DNA of 11,590 nt. Origin: Bordetella parapertussis (lineage in GTDB: Bacteria; Pseudomonadota; Gammaproteobacteria; Burkholderiales; SG8-41). The notes under the pieces are model-generated. The model saw only the letters and a list, made by a program, of their open reading frames with translations, was not told the origin of the DNA and did no database searches. Position numbers and translations under genes: made by a program. Within the stretch, counting starts at the first letter, position 1; every line of letters begins with the position of its first letter. Below, piece after piece: positions 5,990-11,590 of this stretch. The DNA lies in assembly GCA_945870465.1 (NCBI GenBank), contig CAMBSS010000132.1, forward strand, positions 1 through 11,590, in the 5' to 3' direction.

Positions 5990-8380
5990 ATGAAGAAGCC
6001 TGCAACAGCGAAGCGGCGCAAAAACGGGGCGGCGGCCAAATCCGCGATGCCCGCGGTGGCCGCCGAGGCAAGAAAAAGCCGGCGTGTGCCGGCCAAAAAG
6101 TCTGCCCCGCCGCGTGCCGAGAGCGCCGCCTCGCATGCCAGCCGCGACCGCCGCCTGCGTTTCGCTGAACTGCTGCTCAGCATTTCGCAAAAAATGTCAG
6201 GCATGGATTCGCTCGACGAAGTGCTGACTGGGCTGGTTGAAGTCACGACCAAGGAACTCAGCGCGGAACGCGGCACGCTGTTCCTGAACGACGCGGAATC
6301 GAATGAGCTTTACTCGCGCGTGGCGCAGGGCAATTTCCACCGCGAAATCCGCCTTCTCAACAACAGCGGTATCGCCGGGCACGTTTTTACCACCGGTGAA
6401 GGCGTCATCATCGACGATGCGTACGCCGACCCGCGCTTCAACCGCACCATCGACGAACAGACCGGGTTCATCACGCGCAGCATCCTGTGCGTGCCTATCC
6501 GCACCGCCAAGGGCGACATGATCGGTGTCGCGCAGGTGCTGAACAAGGAAAAAGGCTCATTCACCAACGGCGATCTGAAACTGCTGGTGGCAATGACGAC
6601 GCAGGGCACGCTGGCACTGCAAAGCGCGCAGTTCATCGAGCGCATGAAGGCGATCCGCAAGCAGGAGCTCGAATTCCTCGACATCGTGTCGGAAGTCACT
6701 TCCGACATCAAGATCGGCTCGCTGCTGCAAAAGGTCATGGGCGAAGCGACTCGCATGCTCAACGCCGAGCGCTCGACGCTGTTCCTGAACGACGAAAAGA
6801 CCAATCAACTATGGTCGGAAGTGGGGCAGGGCCTGGAAGCGATGCAGATCCGCCTGCCCAACCACGTCGGCATTGCCGGCGCAGTGTTCACGGCCGGCAA
6901 AACCATCAATATCCCATACGCGTACGCCGATCTGCGCTTCAACCCGGCGTTCGACAAGAAGACCGGCTATTTCACGCGTTCCAGCCTGTGCGTGCCCATC
7001 ATCAACCAGCGTGGCCGCATCATCGGTGTGACGCAGGTGCTGAACAAGCGCGGCGGCCCGTTCACCAACGAAGACGAGTCTCGGCTCAAGGCGTTTACCG
7101 CGCAGATTTCGATTGCGCTGGAGAACGCCAAGCTGTTCGCCGACGTGCAGAACATGAAGAATTACAACGAGAGCATGCTCGAATCGATGTCGAGCGGCGT
7201 GCTCACGCTGGACGAGACCGAGAAAATTGTCACTTGCAACGCGGCGGGCCTGCGCATTTTGCAGGTGGCGGCCAAGGACCTCATTAACAAAGCGGCGCCG
7301 GAGTTTTTCAGCGGCATCAACGCCTGGATACTCGAAAAACTGAAGCGCGTCGCTGAAACCCACCAGCTCGACCTGACGATGGATGCGGAAATGGAGCTGG
7401 CGGGCCAGCGGCGCTCGGTCAACGTGACCGTGATGCCGCTGGTGAGCGTCGAGCAGAAACGCCTTGGCTCAATGATCATGCTGGAAGACATCTCGAGCGA
7501 GAAGCGCATGAAGGCCACGCTCGCGCGCAACATGGATCCGCTGATTGCCGAGCAGTTGCTGGCCGCGGGCAACGAAGTCCTCGGCGGCGCCAGCGTGACG
7601 GCGACCATCCTGTTCTCGGACATCCGCGGCTTCACGACGATGACCGAGCAGTTGGGCCCGCACGCCACCGTGAGTCTGCTCAACGAATACTTCGAGATCA
7701 TGGTCGATTGCATCAACCGCGAAGGCGGCATGCTCGACAAGTTCATCGGCGACGCCATCATGGCCGGGTTCGGCATTCCGGTCGCGCATACCGACGATGA
7801 AGACCGCGCGGTGCGTACGTCGCTATCCATGATCAGCCAACTCAACGCGTGGAACTTGAAGCGCGCGGGCGAAGGCAAGCCGCCGGTCCTGATCGGCATC
7901 GGGCTCAATACCGACGTTGTCGTGGCGGGCAGCATAGGCTCGCAGAAGCGCACCAATTACACCGTCATTGGCGACGGCGTGAACCTCGCTGCGCGGCTGG
8001 AGTCTGCGTGCAAGCAGTACGCCGCGCGCATCCTGATCAGCGAGTTCACCTACAAGAAACTACGCGGCACCTACCGCACGCGCGAAATCGACCTCGTGGT
8101 GGTCAAAGGCAAGACCAGGCCGGTCGGGGTCTACGAGGTGCTTGATTACCACACCGATGAAACATTCCCCAACCTGATGAACGTGGTGAACCAGTTCAAG
8201 GATGGTGTGGAGAAATACCGCGGCGGCAAATGGGATGCGGCAATCAGTGCATTCCGCGAGGCGTTGCGTCTGAATCCCGCCGACAAGCTGTCGGAAATCT
8301 ATATCGAACGCTGCGAGAAACTCAAACTTGATCCACCGCAGGGTGAGTGGGACGGGGTCTGGGTGATGGAAAAAAAGTAG
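5990..8380 (+). CDS. Class III adenylate cyclase with tandem GAF, PAS and TPR-like domains (CyaB1-type)
   Basis: 796-residue predicted soluble cyclase converting ATP to cAMP. Order: basic Lys/Ala/Arg-rich tail (1-50), GAF1 (about 72-217), GAF2 (about 235-385), PAS (about 393-503), catalytic domain (about 535-720), TPR-like C-terminus (about 728-785). Catalytic residues are complete: metal Asp544 in LFSDIRGF and Asp588 in KFIGDAI, adenine-selecting Lys584 and Thr658 (Thr as in cyanobacterial CyaC rather than Asp), and transition-state Asn665 and Arg669 in VNLAARLE. GAF2 has the full NKFDE motif (N352, K353, F358, D362, E363); in GAF1 the last Glu is Leu. Cyanobacterial CyaB1 and CyaB2 share this architecture and are activated by cAMP through a GAF domain, so feedback control is likely here (inference). 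The ATG at 5990 is preferred to 5954, which would overlap the upstream gene more. Confidence 0.93.
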   Translation: MKKPATAKRRKNGAAAKSAMPAVAAEARKSRRVPAKKSAPPRAESAASHASRDRRLRFAELLLSISQKMSGMDSLDEVLTGLVEVTTKELSAERGTLFLNDAESNELYSRVAQGNFHREIRLLNNSGIAGHVFTTGEGVIIDDAYADPRFNRTIDEQTGFITRSILCVPIRTAKGDMIGVAQVLNKEKGSFTNGDLKLLVAMTTQGTLALQSAQFIERMKAIRKQELEFLDIVSEVTSDIKIGSLLQKVMGEATRMLNAERSTLFLNDEKTNQLWSEVGQGLEAMQIRLPNHVGIAGAVFTAGKTINIPYAYADLRFNPAFDKKTGYFTRSSLCVPIINQRGRIIGVTQVLNKRGGPFTNEDESRLKAFTAQISIALENAKLFADVQNMKNYNESMLESMSSGVLTLDETEKIVTCNAAGLRILQVAAKDLINKAAPEFFSGINAWILEKLKRVAETHQLDLTMDAEMELAGQRRSVNVTVMPLVSVEQKRLGSMIMLEDISSEKRMKATLARNMDPLIAEQLLAAGNEVLGGASVTATILFSDIRGFTTMTEQLGPHATVSLLNEYFEIMVDCINREGGMLDKFIGDAIMAGFGIPVAHTDDEDRAVRTSLSMISQLNAWNLKRAGEGKPPVLIGIGLNTDVVVAGSIGSQKRTNYTVIGDGVNLAARLESACKQYAARILISEFTYKKLRGTYRTREIDLVVVKGKTRPVGVYEVLDYHTDETFPNLMNVVNQFKDGVEKYRGGKWDAAISAFREALRLNPADKLSEIYIERCEKLKLDPPQGEWDGVWVMEKK

Positions 8381-8398
8381 GCGAGACCGGACGCGGCA

Positions 8399-8518
8399 GC
8401 GCCGGCTCGCCTCGGCGCATACGAGCGGACCTGTCAGGCCGCTCAATTGACGTAAAATCGGACACTATCGCGCCGGCTTACGTCGGCGCATACGAGCGGA
8501 CCTTGCGGGCCGCTCAAT
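8399..8518. repeat. Two copies of a 49-bp double hairpin with loop-only variation
   Basis: Copy 1 spans 8399-8447 and copy 2 spans 8470-8518; 43 of 49 bases agree. Each copy has hairpin A (GCGCCG, 8-nt loop, CGGCGC), a 4-nt ATAC linker, hairpin B (GAGCGG, 10-nt loop, CCGCTC) and an AAT tail. All six differences lie in the two loops; all 24 stem bases are invariant. The copies are separated by a 22-nt AT-richer spacer beginning TGACGTAAAATC. They occupy the gap between the cyclase stop and the Bug protein start, followed by a smaller CCGGG/CCCGG stem at 8522-8540. They could be a repeat element, a structured leader, or both. Confidence 0.75.
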
Positions 8519-8572
8519 GCGCCGGGGGCGATCTTCCCGGTGACAACGGGTAAGTGAAATCAGGAGGATTCC

Positions 8573-9562
8573 ATGGTAGCTGGCATGTGGCAGTTGGGAA
8601 GATGCGCCCAGTGCGGCGCACAGGCGGCAGCTCTTGCCGTCGGGTTTATCAGCACGACCGCATTTGCCGCGGCCTTTCCGGAGAAACCCATACGCGTGAT
8701 CGTCCCGTTTCCGCCAGGCGGCGGCGCCGATCTCGTGACGCGTTCGACCGCGCCCAAGATGTCGCAGTCGCTCGGCCAGTCGTTCGTCATCGACAACCGC
8801 GGCGGCGCGAATTCGAACATCGGCGCGGATTTGGTGGCGAAGGCGCCCGCGGATGGCTACACGCTGCTGACGGCGACGGCCAATCTCGCTATGAATGCGA
8901 GCCTGTATCCTAAACTCCCATACGATCTCGTCAGGGATTTTTCGCCGGTCACCACGCTGGCAGTATCGGCATTCGTGATGACCACGCACCCTTCCGTCGG
9001 CGCGTCCAACGTCAGCGAATTCATCGCGGTCGCCAAAACGAAGCAACTGAATTACGCATCCAACGGCAGCGGCAGTCCGGCGCATCTCGCCGCCGAGATG
9101 TTCAAGTCCACGGCGAAAATCCAGATGGTGCACGTGCCCTATAAGGGCAGCGGGCCGGCGGTGACGGATCTCATGGGCAACCAGGTGCAGGTCATGTTCG
9201 GCAGCATGGCGTCCACCTTGCCATTCGTGAAGTCCGGCCGCCTCAAAGCGCTGGCGGTCACCACGCTGAAGCGTTCGGCGGTCGCGCCCGAACTGCCGAC
9301 GGTGGCGGAATCGGGCTTTCCGGGCTTCGAGATCACGACCTGGTACGGTTACCTCGCGCCAGCACGCACTCCGGCGTCCGCGATCCAGCGCCTCAATGCG
9401 GAGACCATCAAGGCGTTGAACGAGCCGGAAGTGAAGAACGTGTTCAGCGTGCAGGGGCTGGAAGTAGTCGGCAACTCACCGCAGGAATTCGCGACCATGA
9501 TCAAGAAAGACATCGCCAAGTACGCCGAAGTGATCAAGGCGTCTGGCGCGCGGCTCGAATAG
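8573..9562 (+). CDS. Bug/TctC family periplasmic solute-binding protein
   Basis: 329-residue secreted receptor of the tripartite tricarboxylate transporter family. Bug proteins bind carboxylates, amino acids or aromatic acids in the periplasm; most have no dedicated TctAB membrane partner nearby, and none is seen here. The N-terminus has a Sec-type signal peptide with R10, a hydrophobic core at about 16-28, and likely cleavage after the Ala-rich STTAFA near residue 32. Family motifs follow: PIRVIVPFPPGGGADLVTR (39-57), IDNRGGANSNIGADLVAK (73-90) and APADGYTLL (91-99). The start has an excellent AGGAGG ribosome site at 8562-8567. It leads a three-gene run with the AtuA-like and DUF4387 genes (44 nt to the preferred AtuA start), so its ligand may be the substrate of that pair. 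Confidence 0.95.
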   Translation: MVAGMWQLGRCAQCGAQAAALAVGFISTTAFAAAFPEKPIRVIVPFPPGGGADLVTRSTAPKMSQSLGQSFVIDNRGGANSNIGADLVAKAPADGYTLLTATANLAMNASLYPKLPYDLVRDFSPVTTLAVSAFVMTTHPSVGASNVSEFIAVAKTKQLNYASNGSGSPAHLAAEMFKSTAKIQMVHVPYKGSGPAVTDLMGNQVQVMFGSMASTLPFVKSGRLKALAVTTLKRSAVAPELPTVAESGFPGFEITTWYGYLAPARTPASAIQRLNAETIKALNEPEVKNVFSVQGLEVVGNSPQEFATMIKKDIAKYAEVIKASGARLE

Positions 9563-9606
9563 AAATACACGATTAAATTACCGCAATCACCAGCGAGGAA
9601 ATGGCA

Positions 9607-10974
9607 ATGAACGAAATACGCATACTGTCGGCGACCGGCATGCTGGGCTCGGGGTTCCGCGAGGAGACCCTGAAGCGCGCCATGACGCTGAAGCCGGATT
9701 TCATCGGCGCCGATTCGGGCTCCACCGATCCCGGCCCGTTCTACCTCGGTTCGAGCGACACCAATTTTTCGGATTCCGCCAACAAGCGCGACCTGCGGCT
9801 GATGCTGCTGGCCGGACGCGCGGCGAAGGTCCCGGTCATCATCGGCACCGCGTGCACTGCCGGCAACGACGACCAGCTGGCGCGGCTGGTGGGCATCGCC
9901 AAGGACATCGCGCGCGAAGAGAAGCTTAATTTCAAGCTGGCGGCGATCCACTGCGAGCAGGATAAAGGTTATCTCAAGAAAAAACTGCACGAGGGCAAGA
10001 TCACGCCGCTGTCGAACGCGCCCGAGATCAGCGAAGCGGTGATCGACCGCAGCGCTCACATCGTCGGCATGTGCGGCATCGAACCTTATATAGAAGCGCT
10101 GCAGAATGGCGCGGAAGTCATCATCGCCGGCCGTTCGAGCGACACCTCGATCTATTCTGCGATGCCGGTGATGAAAGGCTTCAACCCCGCGACCGTCTGG
10201 CACGCCGCGAAAATCCTCGAATGCGGCGCGGCCTGCGTGGTGCAGCGCAAATACCCCGATTGCCTGTTCGTCACGCTCACCAACGACCATTTCATCGTCG
10301 AGCCGCCGAACCCGGACTACCGTTGCGATCCGACCAGCGTCGCTTCGCATAACCTCTACGAGAATTCCACGCCCTACGAGTTGGTCGAGCCGTCCGGCAT
10401 ATTGAATACGGTTTCGGCCAGGTACGAAGCGATTTCCGACCGCGCGGTGAAAGTGTCGGGCAGCACGTTCAAGAAGTCCGAGCGCTATACGATCAAGCTC
10501 GAAGGCGCCGAGCTCGCCGGCTACCAGAGCATCATCGTCGGCAGCGTGCGCGACCCCATTATCCTGCGCCAGCTCGATTCGTGGCTCGCGGGCATGATCA
10601 AGGCCATTAAGGACCGCCTGCTCGCGGTTTTCGGCGCCGACATCGAGAAGAAGTACGACTTCCAGGTGCGAGTGTTCGGCAAGAACGCGACCATGGGCAA
10701 GCTAGAGAGCGAAACCGCACTGGGGCACGAAGTTGGCCTCTTGTTACAGTGCACGGCTGAAACACAGTACCTCGCGACCTCCATCATGAAATCGGTCGGT
10801 CACATGGCCGTGCATTATCCGGTGCCGGAATGGACCGGCCTCATCACTTCGATCGCATTCCCTTACTCGCCGGCAGAGATTGACAAGGGCGCGAGCTACC
10901 GTTTCAACCTGAACCACGTGGTCGAGCCGGCGACGCCGCTCGAGATGTTCAAAATCGATTACGAGAAAGTGTGA
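9607..10974 (+). CDS. AtuA-family (DUF1446, acyclic terpene utilization) protein
   Basis: 455-residue cytoplasmic protein of the DUF1446/AtuA family. The family is named after AtuA of the Pseudomonas acyclic terpene (citronellol/geraniol) pathway, but its reaction is not well defined. Signature stretches are seen: ADSGSTDPGPFYLG (35-48), GTACTAGNDDQ (80-90) and AGRSSDTSIYSA (174-185). The ATG at 9607 is preferred to 9601, since GAGGAA ends at 9600, leaving 6 nt of spacing to the second ATG but none to the first. Classical AtuA proteins are longer and carry an extra C-terminal domain that is absent here. Instead a separate DUF4387 gene follows after 7 nt. No other atu genes (carboxylase or dehydrogenase) are near, so terpene use is not supported by context. 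Confidence 0.88.
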   Translation: MNEIRILSATGMLGSGFREETLKRAMTLKPDFIGADSGSTDPGPFYLGSSDTNFSDSANKRDLRLMLLAGRAAKVPVIIGTACTAGNDDQLARLVGIAKDIAREEKLNFKLAAIHCEQDKGYLKKKLHEGKITPLSNAPEISEAVIDRSAHIVGMCGIEPYIEALQNGAEVIIAGRSSDTSIYSAMPVMKGFNPATVWHAAKILECGAACVVQRKYPDCLFVTLTNDHFIVEPPNPDYRCDPTSVASHNLYENSTPYELVEPSGILNTVSARYEAISDRAVKVSGSTFKKSERYTIKLEGAELAGYQSIIVGSVRDPIILRQLDSWLAGMIKAIKDRLLAVFGADIEKKYDFQVRVFGKNATMGKLESETALGHEVGLLLQCTAETQYLATSIMKSVGHMAVHYPVPEWTGLITSIAFPYSPAEIDKGASYRFNLNHVVEPATPLEMFKIDYEKV

Positions 10975-10981
10975 GACAACC

Positions 10982-11293
10982 ATGCCCAAACTATGGGAAG
11001 TCACCAAACTGATACGCAGCAAGAACGCCGGGCCTTTCGAGCTCACGTTCGACGTCATATTCAAGGACCACGCGACTTACGAAAAAGTGCGCGATGCGAA
11101 AACCATCAACGCCGCGTGGTTCGCCAAGACCTACAAGCTGGCGCCTGAAGTCGTGGCGATCATCAATTACGACGCGGCGAGCGCCATCAAGATCACGATC
11201 CCGCGACCGACGATATCCGGCGACATCGACGATGCCGACGTCTACGGCGGCCAGCAGTATGGGCCGCTGGTCGGACTTGAAGTGCCGGCGTGA
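10982..11293 (+). CDS. DUF4387 family protein, partner of the AtuA-like protein
   Basis: 103-residue small protein matching, by recall, the DUF4387 family that commonly follows or is fused to DUF1446 proteins. Typical features are the opening LWEVTKLIRSKNAGPFELTFD (residues 4-24), the central VIFKDHATYEKV, and the ending ITIPRPTISGD...DVYGGQQYGPL. The function is unknown; a subunit role beside the AtuA-like protein is inferred from the 7-nt gap and shared strand. It has no signal peptide. The ribosome site is weak (GAGAC overlapping the upstream stop), which suggests coupling to the upstream gene. Confidence 0.85.
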   Translation: MPKLWEVTKLIRSKNAGPFELTFDVIFKDHATYEKVRDAKTINAAWFAKTYKLAPEVVAIINYDAASAIKITIPRPTISGDIDDADVYGGQQYGPLVGLEVPA

Positions 11294-11366
11294 CATTGGT
11301 CACGTCTGCCGTCTCCATTTGTAATACGGGCGCGATACACTGGCGCTTTGCACACGGGGGCGGGAC

Positions 11367-11590
11367 ATGACTTTTTACGTCGAGGCATTCAGCAAGGCAG
11401 ACAGTGCCGAGAAAGCGTTGCGTCACATCGGCGATTACGAAACGCTGGGCGAAGCCATCGCCGCCGCCAAACGCACCATAGACGGCGCGCTGCTGGCCGA
11501 ATACACGGGTGGGATGACAGGCGGCGATCTGTATTCGAAGTTTCAGTCTTACGGCGAAATGCCCTGCATATTCCGCAGCGAGGACAAGAC
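11367..11590 (+). CDS. Small hypothetical protein, 3' end missing
   Basis: An open frame starts at ATG 11367 (MTFYVEAFSK) after a GGGGGCGGGAC stretch that could serve as a purine-rich ribosome site, and runs off the window after 74 codons. The visible part reads as a compact alpha/beta protein: strand, an Ala/Glu-rich helix (YETLGEAIAAAKRTID), a Gly-rich turn (YTGGMTGGDLYSKF), then a strand (EMPCIFRSED). I do not recognise the family. It is 73 nt after the DUF4387 stop and may be transcribed separately. Confidence 0.6.
   Translation, partial: MTFYVEAFSKADSAEKALRHIGDYETLGEAIAAAKRTIDGALLAEYTGGMTGGDLYSKFQSYGEMPCIFRSEDK

Noticed and set aside
5413..6276. Minus-strand frame (287 codons) opposite the coiled-coil gene and cyclase start
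   Set aside because: It mirrors the 36-residue repeats of the real gene, which gives it an apparent repeat pattern of its own; its product is Phe/Leu/Arg/His-rich without family features.
8447..8468. Possible promoter TTGACG...CACTAT between the two double hairpins
   Set aside because: The spacer is only 10 nt, and no other -10 lies at 16-18 nt from the TTGACG.
11296..11341. Promoter before the last partial gene (TTGGTC, TAATAC, TACACT)
   Set aside because: Possible hexamers are spaced 20 or 11 nt, outside the normal range, so no promoter is called.

Overview
The window looks like a chromosomal segment from a GC-rich betaproteobacterium, probably Burkholderiales-like and possibly an environmental lineage. 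The grounds are high GC codon use, a Bug/TctC-type periplasmic binding protein, several soil-type catabolic enzymes, and intergenic palindromes of the sort scattered through such genomes. Placement below class level is not supported by what I can see. No rRNA, tRNA, CRISPR array, phage gene or transposase was found. All calls come from reading the sequence; no database search was run.

Left part (1-5262), a catabolic neighbourhood. On the minus strand lie a flavoprotein aromatic monooxygenase cut by the window edge and, 9 nt upstream of it, a tandem-NIPSNAP protein; these form an operon. Next on the same strand is a beta-hydroxyacid dehydrogenase. It is divergent from a plus-strand metal-dependent amidohydrolase of the ACMSD-like decarboxylase/hydrolase group. 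The two divergent genes appear to be driven by overlapping face-to-face promoters. A double palindrome separates the amidohydrolase from a small convergent DUF2188-like gene. That gene is divergent from an isocitrate lyase/PEP-mutase superfamily enzyme that starts at GTG. Together these genes suggest aromatic or carboxylic acid breakdown (ring hydroxylation, decarboxylation or hydrolysis, dehydrogenation, C-C lyase), but no complete pathway can be named.

Middle part (5263-8570), a signalling unit. A repeat-rich spacer precedes a two-gene operon. The first gene encodes a protein built from about 3.6 copies of a 36-residue coiled-coil repeat. One nucleotide after its stop begins a 796-residue class III adenylate cyclase with GAF-GAF-PAS-cyclase-TPR-like architecture, the layout of cyanobacterial CyaB1. 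The second GAF domain carries the full NKFDE signature of cyclic-nucleotide-binding GAF domains. Downstream is a spacer with two 49-bp copies of a double hairpin that differ from each other only in the loops.

Right part (8573-11590), a putative uptake and metabolism operon. A Bug/TctC solute-binding protein is followed by an AtuA-family (DUF1446) protein and a DUF4387 protein, a pair of poorly understood function. The window ends inside a small unrecognised gene.

The items most worth a second look are the coiled-coil/cyclase pair, the loop-variable double-hairpin repeat, the overlapping divergent promoters, and the Bug-AtuA-DUF4387 cassette. None is proof of a wholly new system.
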